Below, piece by piece: positions 46,089 to 55,544 of a stretch of 64,000 nucleotides of DNA. The stretch covers positions 1-64,000 of the forward strand of contig NZ_FPCC01000019.1 in the NCBI RefSeq assembly GCF_900116875.1. The letters run 5' to 3'. The notes below the pieces were generated by a model. That model was not told the DNA's origin. It did not search any database and saw only the letters and a program-made list of their open reading frames with translations. The number at the start of each line of letters is the position of its first letter. Position 1 is the first letter of the stretch. Source of the DNA: Butyrivibrio sp. INlla21. GTDB lineage: Bacteria > Bacillota > Clostridia > Lachnospirales > Lachnospiraceae. The position numbers were made by a program, and so were the translations under genes.

Positions 46089-46508
46089 TTACCCATTAAT
46101 TTCCTTTATAAATTCATCGTAGTCACGAATATATTCGCTCTCGATGTAATGCTCGCTTGCAAGGCACAGAAGAACCGAATCGGGAGAAAAATCATACATT
46201 TCCTTCCAGACCATGGGGCCCAAATAAAGTCCCATTCTGGGTTTATCCAGAACAACAATTTCTCTCTTCTTGCCGTCATCTATAAGAACTTTGCTGCTTC
46301 CGCTCACATTTATAAGCACAAACTTGGTATATCTGTTAGCGTGAAGTCCTCTCTTGATATCTCTTTCAGAGCCGTAAATATAGAACACTCTCCTGATATC
46401 AAAAGGTATATCAAAGCCCGAGCCTTCCGCAACAACAAGGTTACCCTTATCGTCACCAAACTCCTTAAACTCAAGAACTTTGTAGTTCTCTTCAAAATCA
46501 CTCTTCAT
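46089..46508 (-). CDS. FdtA/QdtA-like dTDP-sugar 3,4-ketoisomerase
   Basis: 139-residue cupin. RGLHANRYTKFVLINVSGS at residue 53 matches the RGxHAH...GS block of the FdtA/QdtA family, but the second His is replaced by Asn (RGLHAN). VLDKPRMGLYLGPMVWKEM is the family's C-terminal signature. It should convert dTDP-4-keto-6-deoxyglucose to the 3-keto sugar for the aminotransferase. The missing His may change activity or product. It overlaps the upstream membrane gene by 11 bp. Confidence 0.85.
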   Translation of the reverse strand: MKSDFEENYKVLEFKEFGDDKGNLVVAEGSGFDIPFDIRRVFYIYGSERDIKRGLHANRYTKFVLINVSGSSKVLIDDGKKREIVVLDKPRMGLYLGPMVWKEMYDFSPDSVLLCLASEHYIESEYIRDYDEFIKEING

Positions 46509-48078
46509 GTTTTATCCTCTCAATTACCACATCTTTTTTGTTATACCATGTTGCCATATTGGTGTTGATCCAATAATCGGCAAACTCGGGATCGGTTATG
46601 TCTTTATAAAAGAGCATGTCCGGCGCATCCGTATACTCTTTCAAAACTGCCGTCTCTACAGAAGTATCTTTTAACACCTTAAGTCTTTCGTTGTTCTCTT
46701 CTTTGTATCTTGCGGCATTTCCCGTTGCGATCTCATATAACGCGGAAGTCGCGGTATAGTAATGCGGATTGGGAACCACGCAAAGTGCTGAACCGTAAAC
46801 AAGTATAGCGGCAAGCACCAAGATTACCGATGAAGCTTCCCCGGAAAAAGAATCATCGTCTGATGCCGTAAATGCGGCACCTGCTTTATCCTCCCACTGG
46901 CCTCTGATCCAGGCAGTGAGATAAAAAACAGTCATGACTGCAAAGAACACAAACTCCATCCATGCAAGTACAACAAGTCTTCCTTCATCGAAATTCGACA
47001 CCGCATAGTATGGCGGAGTCAGGTTGGACGACACCATACCGTAAGCAAACAATATAAAAACAAACGGATGGCGAAGCTTATTCTTAAGTTTTCCGGCAAG
47101 CACCCAAAAAACAGGAACAAGGAAAAGCAATACTACAAGCGTCTCCCATCTCACCATCTCATCCATAATAACATTAAAAGTTCCGTATAACGATAGCAAA
47201 ACAGCCTTTATCGGTCCATTTCCCGTAGTTTCTGCACTTCTGATCTCTATTCCGGGTGATGTAACGCTAAATCCAAAGCCTATTAAGTTGATCAAGGCCG
47301 GAATCCAAAGAAGCTTTATATATTTTTTCCCGATTTCACCAAGCCCTTCCACGCCTATCTTGGAGAACTTGTTCATCATACAGATAAAAATAACAAGAAC
47401 CGAAACGATCGCAAGTTCAAGAGCAGTCAGGTAGTTGGCACCTCCCAAGGGAAAAGCCCATATACATGCCCATATGAATTTACCCATGCATGCTTTTTTA
47501 TTCTCATCATAAAGAATCCTGATAAGAAGTCCTACCCAAAAGAATGCCATTCCAAAAGTAAAAACATAATTTACGGCGCCGCTCCACCAGTAAAATCCTT
47601 GATTTCTCGCCTTACTATCTTTAAGAAAGTGGATCATCATGATAAGCGTTGCCATAGAAACCACATTGGTAAGGTGCTTATCAAATTTCCATGCTCTGAC
47701 AAAAAGCGCATTAAAGAAATAACATACTCCGAAAACAAGCATTGCGATAATTATGAACGGAACAAGAAAGTAAAACTGTTCACCGAATACCGCGGGACAT
47801 AAGCATGTCAATAATGCCGAAAAATAATAGCCTTCGTAATTATAATATATCCAGATAGCTTTCTTAAAGGCTTCAACTATTGTTCCAAAGAAATTTCCCG
47901 TAGCGGCGAAATACAGATGAGGTTCGCGCGCCATGGAAAAATCATCCGCTGACGGGAAATCATAAAAGCCCATGATAAGCAAAGGAATAAGACTTAATGC
48001 AAAGATGCATATCATAACGATGCCGAGAGACTTATATGATATTTTCTTTTTTAAAAAAGGTAATTTATAATCCAGCAT
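46498..48078 (-). CDS. DUF6056-like multi-spanning membrane protein
   Basis: 526 residues, about 12 membrane segments. The pair PSADDFSMAREPHLY in the first outer loop, with its tandem Asp, and GFYWWSGAVNYVFTFGMAFF are hallmarks I recall for DUF6056. Proteins of this group are thought to be GT-C-like transferases. No membrane-free domain except a short C-terminal outer part (about 440-526). The ATG start is ambiguous: AGGAG lies 14 nt upstream, and a GTG nine codons earlier is open. Confidence 0.78.
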   Translation of the reverse strand: MLDYKLPFLKKKISYKSLGIVMICIFALSLIPLLIMGFYDFPSADDFSMAREPHLYFAATGNFFGTIVEAFKKAIWIYYNYEGYYFSALLTCLCPAVFGEQFYFLVPFIIIAMLVFGVCYFFNALFVRAWKFDKHLTNVVSMATLIMMIHFLKDSKARNQGFYWWSGAVNYVFTFGMAFFWVGLLIRILYDENKKACMGKFIWACIWAFPLGGANYLTALELAIVSVLVIFICMMNKFSKIGVEGLGEIGKKYIKLLWIPALINLIGFGFSVTSPGIEIRSAETTGNGPIKAVLLSLYGTFNVIMDEMVRWETLVVLLFLVPVFWVLAGKLKNKLRHPFVFILFAYGMVSSNLTPPYYAVSNFDEGRLVVLAWMEFVFFAVMTVFYLTAWIRGQWEDKAGAAFTASDDDSFSGEASSVILVLAAILVYGSALCVVPNPHYYTATSALYEIATGNAARYKEENNERLKVLKDTSVETAVLKEYTDAPDMLFYKDITDPEFADYWINTNMATWYNKKDVVIERIKHEE

Positions 48079-48080
48079 TT

Positions 48081-49160
48081 TTAACCGTAATACTCCTTGT
48101 ACCACTTGGCAAATCTTCGAAGTCCTTCCGTAAGTGACGTGGATGGCTTAAATCCAAAATCATTTTCCAGCGCAGTAACATCCGCGTATGTTACTTCTAC
48201 GTCACCCGGCTGCATGGGAACCAGCTCTTTGTGTGCCTCGAAGTCATAGTCCGCAGGAAGTACTCCCGCAGAAATAAGTTCTTTTTGAAGTATATCAACA
48301 AAGTCCAAAAGATTTACGGGATCATTGTTTCCGATATTGTATACCTTGTATTTAACACCGTTCTCATTCTCATCGGGAGACTTCTGCATCACGTTTATGA
48401 TACCCTCAACGATATCGTCCACATATGTGAAATCTCTTTTGCAATTACCGAAGTTAAATATCTTAATGGTATCACCGTTTACCAGCTTGTTAGTAAAGCC
48501 AAAGTATGCCATATCCGGTCTTCCGGCAGGTCCGTAAACGGTAAAGAATCTGAGTCCCGTCGAAGGGATTCCGTAAAGCTTTGAATATGAATGCGCAAGA
48601 AGCTCATTGGATTTCTTGGTTGCAGCATATAGAGAAACCGGGTTATCAACCTGATCTTCCACACTGTAAGGAATCTTCTTGTTGCTTCCGTATACGCTCG
48701 AACTCGAAGCATACACAAGATGAAGAACACCGCTGTAATCCGGCATCTTTTTGTCATAGGAATGTCTGCATGCTTCGAGAATATTGTAAAATCCGATAAT
48801 ATTTGATTCGATGTAGGCGTCGGGATTTTCTATCGAATATCTTACGCCGGCCTGTGCTGCGAGATTGACTACGACCTCGGGCTTAAACTCATCGAATATT
48901 TTTGTTATAAGTTCTTTGTCGGCGATGCTTCCTTCAACAAGCTTAAACCTGTTCTCATCACCGCCTGTTATTTCAAGGATTCTCTTAAGTCTGTCTTTCT
49001 TGATCCCGACATCATAGTAATCGTTCATGTTGTCGATTCCGAGAATCTTTGCATCACTGTATCTGTTTAAAACCGCGATCACAAGATTGGCGCCGATGAA
49101 GCCTGCCGCTCCTGTGATCAGTATTCTTTTTCCTGTTAGATCTATGTTCTTACTAAGCAT
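48081..49160 (-). CDS. UDP-glucuronate 4-epimerase-like
   Basis: 359 residues, extended SDR fold. NAD motif GAAGFIGANL, active-site SSSSVYG and YAATKKS (YxxxK). NDYYDVGIKKDRLKRI and ELVPMQPGDVEVTYAD are typical of UDP-glucuronate 4-epimerases (CapI/WbpP-like) that supply UDP-galacturonate. No UDP-glucose dehydrogenase is in the window. The ATG lies 8 nt after AAGGTG and directly after the stop of the sugar-transferase gene. Confidence 0.9.
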   Translation of the reverse strand: MLSKNIDLTGKRILITGAAGFIGANLVIAVLNRYSDAKILGIDNMNDYYDVGIKKDRLKRILEITGGDENRFKLVEGSIADKELITKIFDEFKPEVVVNLAAQAGVRYSIENPDAYIESNIIGFYNILEACRHSYDKKMPDYSGVLHLVYASSSSVYGSNKKIPYSVEDQVDNPVSLYAATKKSNELLAHSYSKLYGIPSTGLRFFTVYGPAGRPDMAYFGFTNKLVNGDTIKIFNFGNCKRDFTYVDDIVEGIINVMQKSPDENENGVKYKVYNIGNNDPVNLLDFVDILQKELISAGVLPADYDFEAHKELVPMQPGDVEVTYADVTALENDFGFKPSTSLTEGLRRFAKWYKEYYG

Positions 49161-50636
49161 TTATTTTGCACCTTTTCCGAAAAATACCACATAAAAAGTT
49201 TTGGCAATTATCATAAAGTCTTCAGTAAGACTCCAGTTGTCGATATATTTAAGATCGAGTTTTACTACCTCATCAAAATCCTCTATATCGCTTCTTCCGC
49301 TGATCTGCCAAAGTCCCGTAAGTCCGGGAGTCATGGAAAGTCTTCTTCTGTAGTATCCGTTATATCTTCTGAATTCCTCCACCGTGGGTGGTCTTGTTCC
49401 GACAAGGCTCATGTCGCCTTTTAATATATTGAGAAACTGTGGGAATTCATCGAGACTTGTCTTTCTGATAAAGGCCCCAACCTTGGTGATCCTGGGATCA
49501 TTCTTCATCTTGAACATAAGTCCCGTCATCTCGTTCTGAGACTCAAGTTCCTTCTTGCGATCCTCGGCGTCAACATACATCGATCTGAACTTGTAGATCT
49601 TAAATCGTCTTCCGTTCTTGCCTATCCTCGTCTGTGAAAAGAAAACAGGTCCGGGCGAATCAAGCTTGATCGCCGGCGCAAGGAAGAGTGTGATGATTCC
49701 TGTTATGACCAGTCCTATAAGCCCAAAGATAATATCGATGCTACGTTTTATAAACAGGCGCTTATAGCTTGTTCTGTTCATGGAATATGTGATCACGGAA
49801 TAATCCATGAAGTCTTCAAACTGCGTATTGGCCTTGCCTATGCCAGGAAGTCCGAGGCTGTACCTTGTCGTGATACCCATCTCCTCAAAACCTAAGATAA
49901 TATCCTGTATATTCTTCTGAGGAATATTGGGAGTATTGATGAACACCTCATCAAACGGATCTGTCAAAAGTCTCGCCGTAAGGTTCTCGATTCCCTCATG
50001 AATATGTACTCCGTCTATGTACCACTCGCCGGTTGTCTGTCTGTTTCCGCCCTGCGCATGCAAGCCGTCTGCATCAGCACTCTCCGGTTCAGTATCCGCC
50101 GCATAGGCCCTTACTATCTTGTAACCCAGAAACTCAGCGTTTGATGTCAGCTTCTTGATCGTGCTCTCCATCAAGTTTCTCTCTGCAACCACAACAACTC
50201 TTACAGCGTTAGAGTCACTTGATATCGCTTTTCTGAAAAACACCTTGAAAGCTATTCGTGCAAAATAGGTCAAAAGAACATCAAGTAATACAAAGTAAAA
50301 CCAAACAAGTCTTGAAATATTCCACTTAAACAAGAAAACAACAAGCACCAAAGCAATGATCATCACTCCGATGAATCTGACAACACTTAAAAATTCTTTT
50401 GCGTAGCCTCTGATGCAAAAGTCTCTGTTCCAATCAGCAAAGAAATTATATACAACACAAAACAGAAGAAAAACTATGCACACCATGTAATGTGCCATTT
50501 TATCTTCGTCTAAAAGTTCTACCCTCTTTTCACCGTTGAATCTGATGAATGTAGCAAGTACGTAGGATACTATGATACACATCATGTCAATAAGCCATAA
50601 TATGTATGTTTGAAGTGTTTTGTTATTATTACTCAT
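49161..50636 (-). CDS. Polyprenyl glycosylphosphotransferase (WbaP/WcaJ type)
   Basis: 491 residues. Four N-terminal membrane segments, a Rossmann-like CoA-binding domain (about 145-290), one more membrane segment, and the PF02397 catalytic domain (KRSIDIIFGLIGLVI, FSQTRIGKNGRRFKIYKFRS, DPRITKVGAFIRKTSLDEFP, MSLVGTRPPT, PGLTGLWQISGR). It moves a sugar phosphate to undecaprenyl phosphate and so starts each repeat unit. The start at 50636 lies 11 bp after the Wzy-like stop, which favours coupling; the ribosome site is weak. An extended -10 TATAAT lies just upstream. Confidence 0.92.
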   Translation of the reverse strand: MSNNNKTLQTYILWLIDMMCIIVSYVLATFIRFNGEKRVELLDEDKMAHYMVCIVFLLFCVVYNFFADWNRDFCIRGYAKEFLSVVRFIGVMIIALVLVVFLFKWNISRLVWFYFVLLDVLLTYFARIAFKVFFRKAISSDSNAVRVVVVAERNLMESTIKKLTSNAEFLGYKIVRAYAADTEPESADADGLHAQGGNRQTTGEWYIDGVHIHEGIENLTARLLTDPFDEVFINTPNIPQKNIQDIILGFEEMGITTRYSLGLPGIGKANTQFEDFMDYSVITYSMNRTSYKRLFIKRSIDIIFGLIGLVITGIITLFLAPAIKLDSPGPVFFSQTRIGKNGRRFKIYKFRSMYVDAEDRKKELESQNEMTGLMFKMKNDPRITKVGAFIRKTSLDEFPQFLNILKGDMSLVGTRPPTVEEFRRYNGYYRRRLSMTPGLTGLWQISGRSDIEDFDEVVKLDLKYIDNWSLTEDFMIIAKTFYVVFFGKGAK

Positions 50637-50647
50637 AATCCGTATTA

Positions 50648-52267
50648 TTATATCACAATTTTGGGCTTTTTTGACCCGCCGGAGCATAGTACTGCGCATA
50701 AAACAAGCAATGCAAGGATTCCTACCCATACACCGACGCTTATGACCTTCTTTTCATACTCCATCGTTGCGATATCTTCCCCGTATTTATACATAGGAGT
50801 CTCTGCATCCTTATAACCGATGACGATATCTCCGTTTTTCTTAAGTTCTTTTACATAATTCTCAGACAGATACTCAGCTTCCATTCCAAAGCTGACTCCA
50901 TCCTCACCGCACTCTCTGTCTCCGTAAAGTGCTGTAGGCGGCACTGTTGCAAGCAAGAAAATAAGTGCGGCCGCAAATCCCGAAAGAACCGCTCCCGTGA
51001 CAGCTTTAATAAGTCGTCCGAAATAGGTTCCCGCAATCTTCGATCCGTCCGTTTCGTCTGTCTCTTTTTTGCTTACTTCATCCGAAGCTTTTGCGTTTTC
51101 TTTATTGAGGTATGAATATAACATCCCGCCCATAAACACATAAGCAAAATTCTTAAATCCAAGATTGTATAAAAATGGTTCCCACATACCGATGAACAAC
51201 ATTGCCATAAGTACTGCAAGTTCAGCCCTTTTATCTTCTTTAATCGAGGTATTTACAAACCAAAGAGTCAAGGAAGCGATCACGATAAAAGCGACGATTC
51301 CAAGCTGAAGAAAAAGATACATCGGTGCCATATCTATTCCGTAGGTCTTTAAATTGGGCATCGGATTATTTAATCTGATTCCGAATAATGACAAATGATT
51401 GTTGCTCCAAAAATATTTGGCCAGCATAAATCTTGAGTTAAACACTGTTCTGTTTAAGAATTCAAAAATATTTTCCGGAAGAACAAGAGGAAATATTATA
51501 GACACCACGCAGGTTAAAGGAAATGCCGCATAGCATATTATCTTTTCAAAAATTCCGATTTTCTTTCTTACCGCAAGCCAAAAATTGCAGATAAGAAATA
51601 CCATACAGGTGATGATTCCGGATCTTGAGCCGGAATACATAAAGATATACAGATTAAAGAACAGTGCCGCAACCGAGATAAGACTGATATATGAGAGCTT
51701 TTTCTTTCTATCAAGGTCACTTTTCATAACAGTCTTAGTCAAAAGATATATGACCATCATCGTAAGCATGAGCACATTCATCTGAAGCGTATTTGGATGA
51801 GCATATCCAAAAGCATGTCTGAACATAAGCCCCGCACCGGATCTTTCCTGCGGATAATAAACTTCCGGAAGAACTCCGAATACGCCAAGAACTATCTTTC
51901 CGAGTATAAGAGTTCCCGCTGTCACAGCGCCCACGGTAATTGCCTTCTTTACAGAGACTCCCTTCATTCCAAGTAGCATTGTAAAACAGACGAGAAGTCC
52001 TTTTTCACCTGTAAAGTGATACACCAAAAAAGAAAGCGCAAAAAGAAACGCCATTACACCGTACTCTTTGACAGTGTGACGGGTCACAAGAATCTTGCAT
52101 GCAAAAAGAAAAAGTCCAAGAATAAGACTAATGTTGTATAAGGTCATTCCTTCGTAAAGGCCAAGTGCTCTCGCACCCACCATAACAGCAAAATAGAGAA
52201 GGTATAAGCCTTCTCCTATCTTGTCTCTGTTTAAATTAAACTTATCTATCATCTCTATCACAGTCAT
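50648..52267 (-). CDS. Wzy-like polymerase / O-antigen ligase family
   Basis: 539 residues, about 11 membrane segments. The Wzy_C-type loop lies around RSGAGLMFRHAFGYAHPNTL, with Arg and His residues, and SGSRSGIITCMVFL is the O-antigen ligase motif. After the last main segment there is a Lys/Glu-rich cytoplasmic part, another segment (about 430-450), an outer stretch of 55 residues, and a final segment near residue 515. That extra hairpin is unusual and may serve as a docking part for the chain-length protein. GGAAGG before the ATG. Confidence 0.85.
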   Translation of the reverse strand: MTVIEMIDKFNLNRDKIGEGLYLLYFAVMVGARALGLYEGMTLYNISLILGLFLFACKILVTRHTVKEYGVMAFLFALSFLVYHFTGEKGLLVCFTMLLGMKGVSVKKAITVGAVTAGTLILGKIVLGVFGVLPEVYYPQERSGAGLMFRHAFGYAHPNTLQMNVLMLTMMVIYLLTKTVMKSDLDRKKKLSYISLISVAALFFNLYIFMYSGSRSGIITCMVFLICNFWLAVRKKIGIFEKIICYAAFPLTCVVSIIFPLVLPENIFEFLNRTVFNSRFMLAKYFWSNNHLSLFGIRLNNPMPNLKTYGIDMAPMYLFLQLGIVAFIVIASLTLWFVNTSIKEDKRAELAVLMAMLFIGMWEPFLYNLGFKNFAYVFMGGMLYSYLNKENAKASDEVSKKETDETDGSKIAGTYFGRLIKAVTGAVLSGFAAALIFLLATVPPTALYGDRECGEDGVSFGMEAEYLSENYVKELKKNGDIVIGYKDAETPMYKYGEDIATMEYEKKVISVGVWVGILALLVLCAVLCSGGSKKPKIVI

Positions 52268-52297
52268 ATATCAACCTTCCGCCAACAGCCGCCAATC

Positions 52298-53731
52298 TTA
52301 TCTACGCTTTAACGCTCCGCTAAACAGGTAGCAAAAGAACTTGGTGTTGGTGACAAAATATCTTGAAAATAATCTCTTTGGATCCTGGAACAAGCGATAG
52401 AGCCACTCAAATCCAATCTTCTGGATCCATACAGGTGCTCTTTTTATTGTGCCTGCGTGGAAGTCAAAGCCTGCACCGACGCCCATCATAACGCCCTTAA
52501 CCTTATCCTTGTGAGTAAGCATCCACTTCTCCTGCTTGGGTGCACCAAGGCCTATCCATACTATATCGGCTCCTGAAGCATTGATCCTCTCAACATCCTC
52601 AGCATCTTCCTCCGGAGAAAGAGCTCTGAACGGCGGTGAGTACATCCCTCTTATATCTATTCCGGGATATTTCTCCAGAAGTTTTTCTTTAAGTGCATCA
52701 AGTGTCTTCTGCGATGCTCCGTAGAAATAATGAGAAGCCTGTCCCTCTGCCGTATCTCTGAACATATGCTCCATAAAATCAGGTCCTGCAACTCTGTCCG
52801 CGCCGATATATCCTTCTTTTCTCTGAAGGTTGGCTATGGGCGCGCCGTCCGCAAATGTATATGCCGACTCATTAAGAACATTTTTGTAATCCGCATTTTC
52901 TCTGGCCATAACGGCTGTATGCACATTGGAAAAGCAGATATATTTACCCGATAACTCTTTTAAATGTCCAAGTACATGGAAAACCGCTTCTTCTGTCCTG
53001 GCGATCGCGTACTTTACTCCGAAGACTTCAAATCTCTCGTTTCTGACAAATGCAGGAATTGATGCATGATCATCTATATCAGTTATAATTCCGGCTTTAA
53101 CATCATAATCTCCGCTACTGATTCCATAGTATGTTCTAATGCCGAGTTCTTCCGCTTTCATTGCGATATCTTTTGCATTGGCTTCATTACCGGCAACATC
53201 CTTTATAAGAACATCATCGTACTTACCTTCACCAAAAGAAGCTGTGATTTTTTCAACATCCGCGTCCTTGGCGGAAACGGTAAGTACCTTTCTGTCTCCG
53301 AGGCCATTGTGTGTATCCAAATATCTTTTTCTATAGATAAATCTGAAAACGAAGCTGTAAATTATTGCAAAAGCGAAGAATAATCCGATAACCGGTCTTG
53401 ATGCCTGAACGCTTATCTTAAACGCATACAGGTACAAAAGAGAAAGCGCCATAAGAATACATTTCCCTTTGATGACAGTCATAAGATTCTGAACCGGATC
53501 CTGCACAAAAACATGCTCTTTTTTATTGTCGTAAATAAGAAAGATGATCACATGAAAAATACATACGGTGATTGTCATCTTTACATACAGACCGTCAAAA
53601 AAAGTGTGCGCAACAAAAAACTGACCTCTGTATCTGATCGCAAGCGCAGTTATCATCGCAAGTATAAGTGCGATCTCATCAAGTATGAATATTCTTTTTA
53701 CCGGAAAATTCTGTTTCTTGTAGGTGTTCAT
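52298..53731 (-). CDS. WecG/TagA glycosyltransferase fused to membrane domain
   Basis: 477 residues. Residues 1-140 hold four membrane segments (about 12-32, 52-68, 88-106, 112-132), then a Rossmann-like linker (about 145-225), like the N-terminal half of polyprenyl glycosylphosphotransferases. From about 235 to 470 is a full WecG/TagA/CpsF (GT26) domain: FSNVHTAVMA, TFADGAPIAN, GLGAPKQEKWM and GVGAGFDFHAGTIKRAP. Ordinary GT26 proteins are about 240 residues and soluble. CGGAG before the ATG. Confidence 0.9.
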   Translation of the reverse strand: MNTYKKQNFPVKRIFILDEIALILAMITALAIRYRGQFFVAHTFFDGLYVKMTITVCIFHVIIFLIYDNKKEHVFVQDPVQNLMTVIKGKCILMALSLLYLYAFKISVQASRPVIGLFFAFAIIYSFVFRFIYRKRYLDTHNGLGDRKVLTVSAKDADVEKITASFGEGKYDDVLIKDVAGNEANAKDIAMKAEELGIRTYYGISSGDYDVKAGIITDIDDHASIPAFVRNERFEVFGVKYAIARTEEAVFHVLGHLKELSGKYICFSNVHTAVMARENADYKNVLNESAYTFADGAPIANLQRKEGYIGADRVAGPDFMEHMFRDTAEGQASHYFYGASQKTLDALKEKLLEKYPGIDIRGMYSPPFRALSPEEDAEDVERINASGADIVWIGLGAPKQEKWMLTHKDKVKGVMMGVGAGFDFHAGTIKRAPVWIQKIGFEWLYRLFQDPKRLFSRYFVTNTKFFCYLFSGALKRR

Positions 53732-53760
53732 AATCTACTCCGTAGGGGATTAGTTACAGC

Positions 53761-54897
53761 TTAGTCCTTTTTAGCATCTTCGATCACAGCGCCACATGCG
53801 CATCTCTTGATACCGTCGTTAGCAACCGCATTAAAATCACAGGTACTGCACTTATCAAGTTCTTCTTTGGTAACCTTTCCGTCTCTAAGATCACGTACGA
53901 TCTTAAGTTCATACATTGAATAAGGTTTCTTCATAAAGAGTGCCTTCAGCTTATGACGGAAAACCCACCACATGGGAACCCAGATATATTTATGCATCGC
54001 GGGAGATACCGAACCTATCATCCAGCAGCTTCTGTCGCAGTGTCTCACAACATTTCTGACACGTTCTGCAGCTTCGCTGTTCCAAAGCTCATCCCATGTC
54101 TGTTCGTTGAGATTTCCCATAACCTCTTTATCCTTGGTTCCGTTACAAGGCATAACGTCTCCGTATGGATCAATAAAGAATGTGTCAAAGCTCATGTCAC
54201 AAGGAAGAAGTCTCTTTTGTCCGTAAATATAGTTGATAAGGCCATGGTTAAAATAGGCTCTGAACCATTTTTTAGGACTGTTTGACTTAAGCAACATGTT
54301 TATAAGCTTCTCAAAATTTTCAGCAACCATAGGTCTGTCTTTAATTATGTTCTTAGCTTCAACAAAGTAAAAACTGTTGTGAAGAGACGCGGTTGCAAAC
54401 TCCATATCGAGTTCATCCGACAATTTGTAGAGTTCTGTAAGGTCAGGTGCATTTCTATCCTGAACTGTCATTCCGAAACCAACATCCTTAAGTCCCATCT
54501 CGCGCAATTTTTTGAGAGTTGTATATCCTCTGTTAAAGCCGTCGGGAAGGCCTCTTATCTCGTTGTTGGTCTGCTCAAGCCCCTCAATTGAAATACGGAT
54601 TCCGATATCGGGAAATTCTTTGCAAAGGTCTATTATCTTGTCGGTAAAAAAGCCGTTTGTAGAAATTACTATTCTGTCGCTTTTTTTCCTAAGTTCTCTT
54701 ACGATATCCTTGATATCCTCACGGATAAAAGGCTCTCCACCCGTAATATTGGTAAAATACATCTCGGGTAGTTTCTTGATAGTCTCTATTGAAATCTCAT
54801 CCTCAGGTTGTGACGGCGCCTTAAATCTGTTGCACATATTGCAACGTGCGTTGCACCTATATGTCACTATAACCGTACCATTTAACTTCTTTGCCAT
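53761..54897 (-). CDS. Radical SAM protein with SPASM domain
   Basis: 378 residues. CNARCNMC (CX3CX2C, residues 15-22), ITGGEPFIRED and VISTNGFFT are the radical SAM core. The SPASM region has LPCDMSFDTFFIDPYGDVMP, PCNG, CDRSCW, and a last cluster CSTCDF with CACG. The presence of RHKLKALFMKKPYSMYEL before it suggests membrane contact. Second radical SAM gene of the cluster and not closely similar to the first. AAAGGG before the ATG. Its substrate is unknown; a sugar or lipid carrier is possible in this context. Confidence 0.88.
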   Translation of the reverse strand: MAKKLNGTVIVTYRCNARCNMCNRFKAPSQPEDEISIETIKKLPEMYFTNITGGEPFIREDIKDIVRELRKKSDRIVISTNGFFTDKIIDLCKEFPDIGIRISIEGLEQTNNEIRGLPDGFNRGYTTLKKLREMGLKDVGFGMTVQDRNAPDLTELYKLSDELDMEFATASLHNSFYFVEAKNIIKDRPMVAENFEKLINMLLKSNSPKKWFRAYFNHGLINYIYGQKRLLPCDMSFDTFFIDPYGDVMPCNGTKDKEVMGNLNEQTWDELWNSEAAERVRNVVRHCDRSCWMIGSVSPAMHKYIWVPMWWVFRHKLKALFMKKPYSMYELKIVRDLRDGKVTKEELDKCSTCDFNAVANDGIKRCACGAVIEDAKKD

Positions 54898-54969
54898 TTC
54901 TTAATCCCTTTTAATACTTATAAATATCTTAGGTTTAGCCAAAACCTACCTTCATAATACCATTTCGGC

Positions 54970-55503
54970 TTATGAAAGTGTTGTCTTTTTTATTTTAGAA
55001 TTGTAGATAACTGCGGCAAATACGTCTACACAGTAAATAAAACTCATAATCGCGTAAAGTACCGCGCTGCCGGAAGGAAGCACATTCTCCTTTTTTGCGG
55101 CAATCGCTGCGCAAAGCCCGATACTTCCGGAGTAAATAATGGTGAAAACATCGATCAGGATCACCACTATTACCATTCCGATTCCCCATATACTCAAAAA
55201 CAGAACACTGAATATTGCAAATAAAAAATAGATGACATAAGCCGGTATATGAACCAGCTTTACGATCTTATTGGCTTTTGCAAGCTCTTGCGCCCCATAC
55301 TTTCCTTTTATGGTCTGAATAAGTGTAACGATAGACAATGTAAACGATACCAAGGCCGCACATATCGGAACGGTAAATAAAAGCTCCGGACCGATACTTG
55401 CCGATAAAACCGGCGCTATCGAAGGCATTGTAAACATAAATATAAAACAAAAAGCAATTATGTATGGAAATAACATTATAAACCAAAATCTTTTACTACT
55501 CAT
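54970..55503 (-). CDS. Four-segment membrane protein, unknown
   Basis: 177 residues. Membrane segments at about 8-28, 42-62, 82-122 (two close together) and 142-165. No motif I recognise. It lies between the LicD-like gene (41 bp) and a radical SAM gene (72 bp), on the same strand, so it probably belongs to the cluster. AAAGAGG before the ATG. Confidence 0.65.
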   Translation of the reverse strand: MSSKRFWFIMLFPYIIAFCFIFMFTMPSIAPVLSASIGPELLFTVPICAALVSFTLSIVTLIQTIKGKYGAQELAKANKIVKLVHIPAYVIYFLFAIFSVLFLSIWGIGMVIVVILIDVFTIIYSGSIGLCAAIAAKKENVLPSGSAVLYAIMSFIYCVDVFAAVIYNSKIKKTTLS

Positions 55504-55544
55504 AAATAAAAACCTCTTTCCTTTTTAAACAATATACAATCAGG

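Noticed and set aside
50636-50729. Longer start for the WbaP-like gene
   Set aside because: The extra 31 residues lie within the upstream coding sequence and have no ribosome site; the family begins at MSNNNKTLQ.
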